A stretch of 64,000 bases of DNA from Selaginella moellendorffii. Its lineage: Eukaryota; Streptophyta; Lycopodiopsida; Selaginellales; Selaginellaceae. The notes under the pieces are model-generated. The model was not told where the DNA came from and ran no database searches. It saw only the letters and a program-made list of their open reading frames with translations. Position numbers and translations under genes: made by a program. Numbering within the stretch: the stretch's first letter is position 1; each line of letters opens with the position of its first letter. The DNA is taken from positions 3,774,229 to 3,838,228 of the forward strand of contig NW_003314264.1 in NCBI RefSeq assembly GCF_000143415.4. Direction: 5' to 3'. This document shows positions 23,980-35,119 of the stretch, piece after piece.

Positions 23980-25190
23980 TCAAACCTTTTGCTTCTTGAC
24001 CTGGAACAAAAGCTTAGACACCAAGGCTTCATGTTTTTCTAGACATACCTTTCGTTGTTTCTTCCCATCGGTCTCTTTGATTTGCTCCATCTCGACGACT
24101 TCCTCTTCCTCATCGCGCGTCAATGCGCCTGAAAAGCGCACACCACCCATGAGATTCATCACAAGAAAACCAACGAAGAGCTTGCTTACCAACACCAGCA
24201 CTGAAGCCGACAACGCAGGTGAGACGAGCTCGTGTATCGGCTTGCATTAGCGGCACTGGCTTCCCATCATCTTCTGCCTGTGACACCACTCGCAAATCCC
24301 ACACCTTCACAGTCCCGTCCGAAGAGGCCGAAACCAAAAGCTGGGAATCGCCCAGCCTGTCCACTCCCTTGACACGGCTCGCGTGAGCAGCGGCGATTCT
24401 ATGCGCGGTTTTCCCAGACCGAAAGTCCCACACACTCACGCTGCAGTCTTCTCCTCCTGTGCACAAAAGCTCATCCTGATCAAAAGTCCCAGTCACTAGT
24501 TGCTAAAGAGAAAAAAGAAGAACAAAGAGTTCTATCAAGACTTACGTGAAATGGAGCCATGCACAGCACAGGTTTGTCATGATCCAGCGTCTGGAAAACC
24601 TTCCCATCCTCGGCATTGTGAATCTCCACAGCACTGCCGCACGCCATCGCGTAGCTATGCTCCTTCTCGGGCAAGAAACTCACGAGCGAAGCCTGCCTCG
24701 CGACCTTAGTCTTGAAGCTACACCTCCCCCTGAGCAAGTTCCACATCCGAAAGCCACCGTGTCGCTCCACCGAGATCGCCAGCTTCCCGGAGGAATGAAT
24801 TGAGAGATCCAGGATCCCCGCATTGCCCCCTTTCATCGTCTTGAAGTGGATCCAGCTGCCGGCATCCCACACGCAAATGGTCCCATCCTCGGATGCGCTA
24901 AACAAATGCGATGCCTTCCCGGTGGCGTCGGCGCCGAAGAACTCGAGCGCCGTCACGGACGCCCTGTGCCCCTCCGCCACGCCCACGTCGCGATTGGCGG
25001 CGACGTCGAAGATGTGGATCGTGTCATCCGAGCCGCCAGTGACGAGATCGCCGCCCCATCCCGCGGCGCATTTGATCGGCCCTAGATGCGATGGCCGCGA
25101 GAAGGATTGGGAGAGCTCGCCGGTGGCAAGGTCCGCGTCCCATGCCCAGACGAAGCGCTCGTACGAGCCCGCCACGATCTTCTTCTTCAT
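23980..25190 (-). CDS. MAK11/PAK1IP1-like WD40 ribosome-biogenesis protein
   Basis: Exons 25190-24546, 24502-24190, 24128-24049 and 24000-23980 (the last is seven codons) give 352 residues. WD40 blades include IVAGSYERFVWAWD, LVTGGSDDTIHIFD, LFSASEDGTICVWD, LLCTGGEDCSVSVWD and LLVSASSDGTVKVWD. The strings HLGPIKCAA and LSIHSSGKLAISV are characteristic of the Mak11/PAK1IP1 family, which works in the nucleolus in pre-60S maturation with Rlp24/Nog1-type factors. The C-terminal tail is acidic then strongly basic (VKKQKV), as in other family members. The fourth blade has HGGFRMW instead of the usual KDxTLRxW, a local divergence. Two telo-boxes lie immediately upstream of the start, fitting the ribosome-biogenesis regulon. 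Divergent from a PPR gene. Confidence 0.85.
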
Positions 25191-25195
25191 TCTCT

Positions 25196-25216
25196 AAACC
25201 CTACTAAAACCCTAAA
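25196..25216. promoter_or_regulatory. Two telo-boxes between MAK11 homolog and PPR gene
   Basis: AAACCCTA at 25196-25203 and AAACCCTAAA at 25207-25216, within the 79 bases separating divergent start codons. In plants the telo-box is enriched near the transcription start of ribosomal and ribosome-biogenesis genes, which matches the MAK11 assignment. Confidence 0.65.
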
Positions 25217-25269
25217 CGCATCTCGTCGCATATTCTACTATTCAAACGAAAACGTTCGGTCGATTCTAA

Positions 25270-27390
25270 ATGAATGACCAGGTGGCCTTACTGAAAGCAT
25301 ATGCCCGGAATGGGCATATTGCACAAGCAGAGAAGATTCTCTATGCAATGCCCGAGTGGAATCTTCTTGCCTGGACCACGCTGCTGGCCGCAAGTGCCCA
25401 GTCTGGGAATCTCAAAGAATGTAAAAGGATCTTTGAGGAGATTCCACGAAGGGACATAGCGCTCTGGAACGTAATGCTTGCAGCATACACCCACACCGGA
25501 AATCTTGGTGAAGCAAAGGTCTTCTTTGATTCTATGCCTTGTTGGAATCTTCTCTCCTGGACGACGCTTCTTGTGGGATATGCCCAAAATGGGTTTGTCA
25601 CACAAGCCCGGAGAATGTTTGACAAGATGACTAACAGAAATCTCGTGACATGGAATGCACTGCTCTGGGCTTACGCTCAAAACGGCGACTTAGGCAGTGC
25701 GACTTCCATCTTTAAAATCATGCCTCAGTACGACATAGTTTCATATAACACAGCTCTTTCGGAAATTGCCCAGAAGGGGCATATTGAAGATACAAAGAAA
25801 CTTTACAATGTATTGCCAGAGTGGAACGTCATTACCTATAACATTATGTTAGCTGCATATGAAACAAAAGGGCTTGTGGATGAACTTGAGAAAATGCTAG
25901 GAGAAATGCCCGAACGAGACCTTGTATCATATACCACACTTTTATCAGCTTATGCCCAAGTGGGGAATGTGAAATACACTCAGCTACTGTTTGATTGCAT
26001 GCCACAACACAATTTAGTGTCATGGAATGTGCTTATGGCTGCTTGTGTCTGTCACGGTGATTTTGGTCTTTGCAAAAGCGTTTTTGATGCAATGCCCGAG
26101 CTGAACTTGGTATCTTGGAACTCAATGGTATCAGCCTATGCAGAAAGTGGTTATCTCATACAGGCAAAACATGTACTATCTGTAATGCCAGCTTGGGACT
26201 GTGTATCGTGGACCACCTTGCTGGTAGCTTATTCCCAATACGGGTATCTTGATATTGCAAAAGCCTTGTTTGACCAGATACCCGAAAAGGATACCATTTG
26301 CTGGAACGCAATGGCGTCTGCATATGTCCAATGCGGGCATCTTCAAGAGGCCAAACAAATGATGGACTTGTGTCCGTATGTACGTGTGGCGTCGTACAAC
26401 ACGGTTCTTGCTGGCTATGCCGGCACCCCTCACATCCTAGAGGCAAAGCAGGTGTTCGATTCCATGCACTACCGCAATCTGGTTTCATGGTTGACAATGC
26501 TGTCGATGTACACACAAAGCGATAGCATCAGAGAGGCCAGGCACCTGTTTGGTGAAATGCCCGAGAGAAACTTGGCCGCGTTCCACATCATACTAGGGGC
26601 ATTTGCCAGAAAGGAACTCCTGGAAGATGCCAAGAGTATCTATGATAAAATTCCCGAGAAGACGATAGAATCGTGGTGTCTACTGGAGGCAGGATTGTCT
26701 CAACACGGGCATTTCATCTGCATAGATTCTCAGTACTTCGAGCAAGTTGACGATGCCGTTCGCAACCATGAGATGTTTAAAGCATATGCCCACATTCGGC
26801 ATCTTCACAAGAGCAAACACCATTTTGATCACTTGCAGACCAGAGATTCCGACACGTGGACGCAGATGCTGGCCGTGTACGGATACAACGGCCAGGTGGC
26901 AGAATCGGAGCGGCTGTTTTCCGCAATGCCCGAGCACGAAGAAGCAAGTTGGAGCACCATGCTTCTAGCATATGCCCAGAATGGGCATTTTGAAAAGGTG
27001 GTGGATTTGTATTACAGACTTGTGATGGTCACGAACCCCCGGCTGGTTTGCTTCGTGTCGGTGTTGGTCGCTTGCAGCCGCAAAGGAGACGTGGAATCTG
27101 GACGGCAGTGCTTTGGCTCGATCAAGTCTGACTTTGGCCTTGACTACTCCAAGCAGCACTACAGTTGCATGCTGGATCTCTTGACGCGAGCTGGGCGGTT
27201 CCAAGACGCGACGGACCTCATCAGCAGCATGCCTTTCGAGCCGAGCGATGTGGAATGGAGATGCCTGCTCGCGGCTTGCAGATGCCGTGGCCACAGCGCG
27301 CTTGAAGCTCGAGGAACAGTGGGAAATGCCCTGGATACAGCATCGACAGACTCGTCGACTTATGTTCTAGCAGCCAGCGTTGTGTTTTGA
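25270..27390 (+). CDS. PPR protein: long unbroken run of 31-residue repeats
   Basis: Intronless, 706 residues. From residue 1 the protein consists of at least 15 contiguous motifs of exactly 31 residues, of the form LVSWN/T.LL.AYAQ.G.L..AK.LFD.MPERN, with no P or L motifs between them. The C-terminus turns into an E-like region (SKQHYSCMLDLLTRAGRFQDA, then SSTYVLAASVVF) and stops without DYW. It starts within a repeat and lacks any transit-like leader, so an upstream exon may be missing or the true start may be elsewhere. By family it binds organellar RNA. Repeat residues 5 and 31 alternate T/N and N/D and can be read with the PPR code (see findings). Its N-terminus is 79 bases from the MAK11 homolog start. 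Confidence 0.85.
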   Translation: MNDQVALLKAYARNGHIAQAEKILYAMPEWNLLAWTTLLAASAQSGNLKECKRIFEEIPRRDIALWNVMLAAYTHTGNLGEAKVFFDSMPCWNLLSWTTLLVGYAQNGFVTQARRMFDKMTNRNLVTWNALLWAYAQNGDLGSATSIFKIMPQYDIVSYNTALSEIAQKGHIEDTKKLYNVLPEWNVITYNIMLAAYETKGLVDELEKMLGEMPERDLVSYTTLLSAYAQVGNVKYTQLLFDCMPQHNLVSWNVLMAACVCHGDFGLCKSVFDAMPELNLVSWNSMVSAYAESGYLIQAKHVLSVMPAWDCVSWTTLLVAYSQYGYLDIAKALFDQIPEKDTICWNAMASAYVQCGHLQEAKQMMDLCPYVRVASYNTVLAGYAGTPHILEAKQVFDSMHYRNLVSWLTMLSMYTQSDSIREARHLFGEMPERNLAAFHIILGAFARKELLEDAKSIYDKIPEKTIESWCLLEAGLSQHGHFICIDSQYFEQVDDAVRNHEMFKAYAHIRHLHKSKHHFDHLQTRDSDTWTQMLAVYGYNGQVAESERLFSAMPEHEEASWSTMLLAYAQNGHFEKVVDLYYRLVMVTNPRLVCFVSVLVACSRKGDVESGRQCFGSIKSDFGLDYSKQHYSCMLDLLTRAGRFQDATDLISSMPFEPSDVEWRCLLAACRCRGHSALEARGTVGNALDTASTDSSTYVLAASVVF

Positions 27391-27876
27391 TGGAGAGCTC
27401 TGGAAACAAAGACAAACACTGTTTGTGTCAGGCATGGACATGAAACAGTGCGCAAAGAGGACGTATCACCCCTTTGAAAGCTCCCCGGAGAAGACCGACA
27501 GGCCAAAACTTTGGTGGTGTTTGAGATTCGCGACACAGCTGAGGTAATCCTTGAGAGTTTTCCATATTTTTGCCGCTATGGCCCTGCTCAACAAGTGATT
27601 ACATGATTGGCATTGTCGATAAAGTCTACCGTAAAACGTGAAAACTCCTCCACGTGGAGGGGCCGGCTCGTCGTCAACACGCTGTTGATCGCCGAATTGA
27701 ATCTTCCGTCCCCTCATCAGTTCATGCTTAAGACCTGAGAAAAGGAAAAATATGGTGCTGGCAGACGCGGCGAGCTTACAAAGACGATTGTCGAGTTAAG
27801 TACCTCTCTCGGTCACAGCTTTAGATTATAGCATGGATAGATTTCTTGAGCCAGCCAACTATCTTCGTCTGAGGCG
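27391..27876. other. Intergenic: PPR 3' end and GRAS promoter
   Basis: About 490 bases without a credible coding frame. A TATA box is not obvious. It presumably holds the PPR 3' untranslated region and the GRAS gene promoter. Confidence 0.5.
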
Positions 27877-29190
27877 ATGATGCCACCAAGAGCAGAAGAC
27901 AACCGTACTAGATCAATGGCTGCCAGCAGCAGCAAGAAGAGATCCCTGGAACAGAAGAGCGATGAGCAAAACAACTTAGAGTTTGGGAAAAGCATCGACA
28001 CGGACCTCTCTGGTTGCTTCCAAAAGTTCATCGCGAACTCCGTCGACACGGCCGGATCAAGCAGCAGCACCAACTGGGCTCCAGAGCTCCTGCAAGAATG
28101 CGCAAAGGCAGTGGACGAGAAAGATGGCCCGAGAGTCCAGTATCTCATGTGGGTGCTAAACGAGCTCTCCTCTCCATACGGCAACACGGAGCAAAGGCTC
28201 GCGTCGGCATTCCTCCAGGCCCTCTTCGCAAAGCTGACGAGAAGAGGCAGCCAGCACTACCGGAGCCTGTGCAGCGCCGCCGCCAAGAGCCACTCCTTCG
28301 CGTCGATGAAGAAGATGGTGCTCAAGTTCCAGGAGCTGAGCCCCTGGATGACGGTGGGGATGGTGGCGGCCAACGGAGCCATCCTGGAAGCGCTCGAGGG
28401 CGAGCGGAGTGTCCACATTGTGGACGTGAGCAACACCTTTTGTACCCAGTGGCCGACGCTCTTCGAGGCGCTGGCGATGAGAGCCGAGCATCCTCCACAC
28501 CTGCGGGTCACAACGCTGCGTCTTAGCTCCAGAGAGGAGGAAGAGAGCTCCGAGCAAGTCATGAGAGAGATCACTCACCGGCTAGAGAAATTCGCTCGGC
28601 TCATGGGAATCCCCTTCGAGTTCTCGGTGCTCGCCGCCGTGGAGACGGAGGAGATCGATCCGGCAATGCTGGAGACCCGGAGCAACGAGGTGCTCATCGT
28701 GAATGCCATGAATTTCTTCCAGCACCAGCGCCACGGCCGCCCCCTCGCTGTTCTAGCCCGGGCCGTAAACCCGAAGGTCGTGATCGTGGTGGAGGACGAG
28801 GTGGACCTCTCCTCTCCTCAATTCTTGACGCGCTTCGCCGAGGCGCAGCGATTCTACTCCGTGTTCTTCGAATCCCTCGACAGCAGCTTCCCCAGGACGA
28901 GCGGCGAGAGGATGATGCTGGAGCGCGTCGCCGGTAGGCGAATCGTGGCGGCGCTAGGCTGCGATGACGATCCCGCTGCGGGTGCACGGCCGCCAGAAAA
29001 ATGGAACCTGGCGATGCAACGCGAGGCATTCGTGCCCAAGCCCCTGAAATCCGAGGTCGTGGACGACATTCAGGCGCTGCTCAAGCGCTACAAACCTGGA
29101 TGGGGCCTCCGGCGTGGTGACATTGGCCTTTTCTTGACGTGGAAGGAAGAGAACGCCATCGCTGTCACAGTGTGGAAGCAACAGCCCTAG
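27877..29190 (+). CDS. SHORT-ROOT-like GRAS-domain transcription regulator
   Basis: Intronless, 437 residues. A short polar N-terminus (Ser/Lys, residues 1-60) precedes the GRAS domain: LHRI starts at APELLQECAKAVDEKD. The VHIID-type block reads VHIVDVSNTFCTQWPTLFEA, the form specific to the SHORT-ROOT subfamily (SNT.CTQWPTL). It is preceded by FQELSPWMTVGMVAANGAIL. PFYRE and SAW regions follow, with the RFYSVFFESLDSSFPR block and the C-terminal GWGLRRGDIGLFLTWKE. In flowering plants SHR is a mobile factor specifying endodermis together with SCARECROW. Lycophyte orthologs exist but their role is less clear. An in-frame second Met follows the first directly, so the start is safe. Downstream DNA turns abruptly AT-rich at 29200. 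Confidence 0.92.
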   Translation: MMPPRAEDNRTRSMAASSSKKRSLEQKSDEQNNLEFGKSIDTDLSGCFQKFIANSVDTAGSSSSTNWAPELLQECAKAVDEKDGPRVQYLMWVLNELSSPYGNTEQRLASAFLQALFAKLTRRGSQHYRSLCSAAAKSHSFASMKKMVLKFQELSPWMTVGMVAANGAILEALEGERSVHIVDVSNTFCTQWPTLFEALAMRAEHPPHLRVTTLRLSSREEEESSEQVMREITHRLEKFARLMGIPFEFSVLAAVETEEIDPAMLETRSNEVLIVNAMNFFQHQRHGRPLAVLARAVNPKVVIVVEDEVDLSSPQFLTRFAEAQRFYSVFFESLDSSFPRTSGERMMLERVAGRRIVAALGCDDDPAAGARPPEKWNLAMQREAFVPKPLKSEVVDDIQALLKRYKPGWGLRRGDIGLFLTWKEENAIAVTVWKQQP

Positions 29191-30001
29191 CGCGGGGAAG
29201 AAACCATTTTGAAATATTATTAAATTTTACTTAGTATTCATTTAGAGTTAGCTATTTAATTTATGATTTCTTATATCTAAACACTAAACCTTGATATTCA
29301 TTTATAAACATGTTTATAATTTATAAACTAACCCCTTGAGGTTTGTTGATGGTAAAGAACCGGGAAGAAATGGGAATTTGCAATCCTTGTCCAAGATAGA
29401 GAACTGTCTAAACAAGAACAGAGTATATTTATGTGCTTGATTCACCTAACAATTATATGAAACAGGGTCTCACGAGCCTGGGGAAGGGGAGTACTTGGGT
29501 CCTTTGACTCAGTGATTGTTTTCCTCAATGTATGCTTGCTAGCTTATTCAAGTTTTAACATGCTAATTTGGCTTGCTGTTGCTTGGATCATGTTTATTGA
29601 GCTTTGCATGCTCACTCTCTGTCTGTTAGGTGATGAGGCGATTAGGGCTGACTGACTTTGCCAAGCTGTAAACCCAGACTTGCCAAGTGTTCTTCTAGCT
29701 GGCTGACTAACCATTCCTTGGATTTGGAGAGCCAAGACTAAGGAATGTCTATAGTTATAGGATGAAACTTTAAATGCTTTCATCAGAAAAATAAAAGTAT
29801 TTTGTGCAATGACTTGCAATCTTCCTTCAGAAGTTCTTTTGGGAGCAGCACGCCATTTGCCACATCATCCAATTGGAGGCTAAATTAAAATAAGTTTCAA
29901 CTGTGATGGAGTATGGGGCTTTGGTTTACTTCTAACTACACGAAGTAGTTTTTCTCATTTCCAGCAAACGCTTCACATATAAGATTTTAAAAAAGAGATG
30001 T
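29191..30001. other. AT-rich intergenic with foldback-family fragment
   Basis: No coding frame. Positions about 29200-29335 carry TTTATAAACATGTTTATAAT-type sequence shared with the large inverted repeat at 1.85-2.7 kb. The rest is unassigned. Confidence 0.45.
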
Positions 30002-30176
30002 TGTGAGTGCTTGGAATATGGAAAGGGAATATAGAAATGTGTATATTAATTAACCCAAAAACCCTAGTTTATATACAGGAGCGAGTGGTCTAGATTGAAA
30101 CCAATCCGACAGCTACCAAAATCCCACTACACTAATATTAGTATATGGCATCGTAACCGTACACTTGGCCCTCACA
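30002..30176 (-). repeat. 3' LTR of the Ty3 element
   Basis: 175 bp, starting TGTGAGTGCTTGG and ending CCCTCACA. It differs from the 5' LTR at about ten positions, so the insertion is not recent. The LTRs are unusually short for a 5-kb Ty3 element. Confidence 0.9.
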
Positions 30177-33100
30177 TCACCCCCTCCTCTCGAAATAATG
30201 GAAGACCATCAGAGTTCTCTTGAAGATGGGCCGGGATCCAGAGGAACGTTAAGAGGAAGCATCGGTGGATCTGTAGGTGGTATTAACTCCTCATGATCCC
30301 TTTGTACGAAGCGTTTCAGCCGCTGCACATGCACAATCTCTGAAGGATTGGCTTGCTGAACATCATGCCGAACCTCATAAACTTGTGGTCCAACTTGCCG
30401 CAACACCTGATACGGTCCTTTCCATTGAGCAAAAAGCCCCTTAGATAAACCATGTACCGTAAGATGGGGAAAACGGATTAACACCAAATCATCCACTTTG
30501 TACTCCGCATGTGGACAATGATGGAAGTTGTAGCGCCGTTGTTGTCCCACTTGTACGCGGCCTAAGTGTTCGGCAGACTCTGCTCGGACAAGTGGAAGAA
30601 TGCTCGTCAAATACTAATCCCATGATCTAGCATCGGCAGCTCGTAGCAATCGCGAAGGTAAACCCAATTCCATTGGTAATATTGGATCATGACCATATAG
30701 GAGTTTATATGGTGAAGTACCAACAGAACTCTGCACCCTTATAACATATGCATACCGAAGAGACAACAAATAACCATCCCAATCCGAATGCTAAAAGTTC
30801 ACATACTTCACAATCATCCCTTTGAATGTCCGAACAAGCCATTCCACCAGACCATCTGATTGTGGATGATAAGCACTCGTGAAAGTGTGGCATATCCCCA
30901 ATCGAGACATCAAAACATGAAATGCCTCAACCATAAATGCGGGACTATTATCTAAAAGAATCCGCTCTGGACAAGAATGCTGGAACACCACTCGATTGAG
31001 GAGGAAGTATCCAACAGTAGTTGCAGAGGCGCTAGCAAGAGCACCAACTTCCACCCAACGAGTCAAGTAGTCAGAAGTAATAATAACATACTCATTGCCA
31101 ACAATCGACTGTGGAAAAGGTCCTATAAGATCAAACGCCACTAACTCAAACGGACGGGAAATCGCAATTGACTCCAACTGTCCTTCCGCAGCACGAGGGG
31201 GAGTATTACAAGCTTGGCACCAAACGCAGCTACGCACATACTGGATAATATCACATCGCATCTCTGGCCAATAGAAAGACCTGTGCAGCTTCTCGGTGAC
31301 ACGACGGTGTCTTATATGCCCACCTAAAATAGGAGAATCATGGTAGGCATGGAGAAACCGCGGAATAAACACCGAAGGCACCACTAGCCGTAAATGATCA
31401 TCAGGATCCGTCCCCACAAAATAAAGAAGGCCATCTTCAAGGCGATATTGAGAATGTAAATGCCGGAAAGGCAAGTCATCAGCAAGTGATGCAAGATTTT
31501 CAAACCCATCTCAAAGCCTTCGAATCCACGGCTCAATCTTTTGAGCCTCGCGAACCTCATCAAGAGAAGGTAGATCTTGCTCTGCACCCTGTGGACACTA
31601 AACGTCAAGGACAGCAACCGCCGACAGCACAGAATCCTCATCTAGAAAATCCACAAATGCTGGAACAATAGGTTCGTCAGAAACATGAGAAGTGAGTGGA
31701 GAAGGAAGAGGAGCTCGAGAAAGGGCATCAGCATCAGCCATAGAACTCCTTGGATGATGAACAACATCAAAATCATATATCTGAAGCTTCAAAGCCCATC
31801 GAGCCATACGACCAACCAGGTTCTTCCGCTTCAATAATGAAGTAACAGCAGCATGGTCACCTTCAAGTAACGTCTGAGAACCATGTAGATATGCATGAAG
31901 TTTCTCGAAACCCCAGATTGCTGCTAAACACTCCTTCTCTGTCGTGGAGTAGTTCATCTCTGCTGGTTGTAATGTACAGCTTATGTATGCAATGGGATGG
32001 CACTGACCAGGCACACTCGAGCTCTCTTGCATCAACACACCTCCAAGACCAATGTCAGAAGCATCCACGCGCAAAATAAAAGGTCGAGTGTAGTCAGGAT
32101 ATGCCAAAACCAGAAGAGTCGTCAATAGCTCTTTGAGATCCACGAACGCCCGCTCACAATCTGGAGACCAGATGAAAGATGATGTTGATGACTTCAGCAA
32201 CGCTTGCAATGGTGTAATGCGATTAGAAAGATGATCCACAAAACGACCGACATATTGCACCTTACCCAAAAAGCGCTACACATCATTCACACACTTCGGA
32301 GTAGGGAAATTTAGAACAGCCCAAGTTGGTCAGGATCAACTTGCAAACCCTCACGAGAAATACAGTACCTAAGATAAGTTGTGTCCTTGGACCCAAACAC
32401 ACACTTTGACAGCTTCAGCTTCAAACCAACGTTGCGTAGCTGATCCAACACTTTACAAACATCACGAACGTGCTCCTCCCACGTCCCCTCCAAGTGGATC
32501 AAGACATCATCAATGAAGTCAGCAGTCACCTCCGGCATATCGCAAAGAACCTCATCCATCATCCGCTAGAAAGTTGCTGGAGCATTGTTCAAACCAAACG
32601 ACATCACCAAGAACTCATACAAACCAAATGGTGTACGAAAAGCAGTCTTAGGAATATCTTCTTCAGCCATTGGTACTTGCCAATACCCAGAAGCAAGATT
32701 TAGCTTGGTGAACCAACGACTTCGCCCCAGATGATCCAAGAGATCAGTAGTGTGAGGAAGAGGATACACATCTGGGATCGTCACTTCGTTTAACGGACGA
32801 TAGTCGATGCAGAAACGAATACTCCCATCAGACTTCGTCACAAGATGAGGTTCACATGCCCAAGGACTCCGTGACTTCCGAATAACACCCTTCTCCAGCA
32901 TTTCCTTGACGTTTGCTCGTAAAATCTTGATCTCCTTAGGTGACCGACAACGAACAGGAACCTTGATTGGACGAGCATCCCCGGTTGGAATCAGATGATG
33001 TGTGGCAATCTTGGCCCCAGACAATAGGTCAAATTCAAAGAGATCAGAATACTCCTTTATAAGCCAGTCAACTGATGCAACACAAAGATCGTCGGAGGGA

Positions 33101-34826
33101 TCGGAAAAGGGAAGAGTAGAACAAGATGGAAACACAGAAAGAAAATGTGGGGGAACAAAAGTAATGGAAGCAGAGGTAGAAGTAAAGGGACGAAGAGGTA
33201 TGGAAGTGAAAGGAATAGATGAAACATAAGGAAGTATGAGACAAGGGGGAGAAGCCTTAAAGTTACACTTGGCATGATTGCGCTGCAACCAATCCATACC
33301 AAGAATGAAGTCAAAAGCTTGACTCGGCACCACCCGCAACGACTGCAACTCAAGCTCGAGATCACCCACACGCACAACCAGGTCCACCTCATCCCGTGCA
33401 CATGCATGTGTATGGCCGTTGCCATAAAGAATGAAAACTGATTCCGCCGCACGACGCAAGTGTAGACGACAACGTGTGGCAACAGGTCGAGCAATAGAAG
33501 ATAAACTCGAACCTGTATCAACCAACATGGGGAGAATAATATAAGACCTTTTGTTATAAAAACGAGCTTGGAAAGTAAACACTGGATGAACTGGTGCCGA
33601 GTGAACCTCTTGATGATACTCCCGAAAGAAAGATGGAGGGGTCACTGATTTATTCGCGCAAGGTCCCTCTGTTACTCGCGCGACTCCTCGTTTCTCGGTG
33701 TCCAGACCTTCCACTGCAGCAGCACCCACGGGACGTTGCTAACGCCAAGGCCTCCACCCAGGAAATGGAGGTTGCCAATCCGGAAAACGACGGCAACGCC
33801 GATAAGTATGACAAACTTCATCACATGCCCAGCAGTGAACATCACGGCCACGACCACGTCCTCACGCTTGTCCTTGGACTCGAGCAGCAGCAGCATCAAC
33901 CTCCATTGGAACAGGACTATCACCCATAGGAAGTGGAGCGGAAGGACATGCAGCGAGAAGTGGAAGAGACGACGTCTCATAACGTTGTGCCAAGCAAAGA
34001 GCATCATCAAGGGTGGCAGGAGCAAGTGCATGCACAAGTCCAACAAGATCTTGACGAAGTGCTAGCCACAACATTCCTAGCTTGATCCGCTCCGACATAT
34101 TTGGCTCCACACGAAGCAAAAGACTTCGGAAACGAACGCCAAATTGCATCACCGACTCAGATGGCCCTTGGCGAAGACGATGCAATTGTTGGAAAGCATC
34201 ATCACAATCATCGGCATGTCCGAAGGCGCGTTTGAAGACGTCCGGGAGAACACTCCAATCCCCATGAGTGGCTGCACTCAAACCATTGTACCACTGCAAT
34301 GCCGTCTCTTGGAGACATGTGAGAAACTCATGCAACCGTCAAGCATCATCCCAAGAATGATATGTGACAATCATCGTAAAGTGATCGAACCAATGGTACA
34401 CATCATCCCCAGGATTTCCGTGAAAGAACTCCGGCCAAACGCGAGGATTGGCACCAAGAGCAGGAGGAGTTGTACCACGTGCCGTGAACACCGCCATCAA
34501 CTAAGTTTGGTTGTTCAATTGCAAGCGCATAGCATCAAGCAATTGTACCAATTGCTGCTCTAGAGTCAAAGGAGGAGATTGCTAATCTGCTATGAAGATG
34601 AACGAAAAAAAAAAAGTAAAAGAAGAGAAATGACAAAAAGCTAGAAGGAAATGGTAAATCTAGACAACACAAAAAGCTAAATCTAAACCAAAACCTTGAA
34701 AAGGAAGAACAAAAGAAAGGAAATGGAAAAAGCTAGATCTAGACGATGCAAAAGCTAAATCTAAACCAAAATCCCAAATCCAAGCACTCCTTAGGGATGA
34801 TCAAAGGTGCCCTTCACCTCCACCAA

Positions 34827-35001
34827 TGTGAGTGCTTGGAATATGGAAAGGGAATACAGAAATGTGCATATTAATTAACCCAAAAACCTTAGTTTATATA
34901 TAGGAGCGAGTGGTCCAGATTGAAACCAATCCAACGGCTACTAAAATCCCACTACGCTAATATTAGTATACGGCATCGTAACCGTACACTTGGCCCTCAC
35001 A
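34827..35001 (-). repeat. 5' LTR of the Ty3 element
   Basis: 175 bp, same termini as the 3' LTR. The adjoining internal sequence (complement of about 34806-34826) begins TTGGTGGAGGTGAAGG, so the primer-binding site begins TGG but does not match initiator tRNA-Met (TGGTATCAGAG). Confidence 0.9.
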
Positions 35002-35119
35002 ATGTAAGTTTATATTTATATTTTATTGAGATTTACTTAATTTTTTTTAGTTTAATAATAAAACTCGTTTCTACGTGTTTTGTAAAGTAGTTCAAACTTA
35101 AATAGACCTTCTTTAAAAT

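Larger units (their letters stand above)
30002..35001 (-). mobile_element. Ty3/gypsy LTR retrotransposon, full-length but inactivated
   Basis: A 5.0-kb element with 175-bp LTRs (30002-30176 and 34827-35001), TG...CA ends and a visible 4-base target duplication ATGT on both sides. A polypurine tract (complement of 30177-30191) abuts the 3' LTR. The gag core lies at about 34335-33862. The CCHC knuckle (CX2CX4HX4C, CWACDEVCHTYRRC) is at about 33830-33789, protease DTGSS near 33515, reverse transcriptase 33050-32300 with the FIDD active site, RNase H 32269-31600, and integrase with HHCC and DDE residues 31474-30790. The C-terminal tail ends near 30209. At least three in-frame stops interrupt gag-pol (TGA 33862-33864, TAG near 33738 and TAG 32566-32568), and frameshifts lie near 32300 and 31550. 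All three stops are one C-to-T step from CGA or CAG. Domain order PR-RT-RH-INT identifies Ty3/gypsy. Confidence 0.92.

Noticed and set aside
22787-23983. 398-codon minus-strand frame
   Set aside because: It lies opposite the two-B3 gene, crosses both of its introns and has no recognisable domain.
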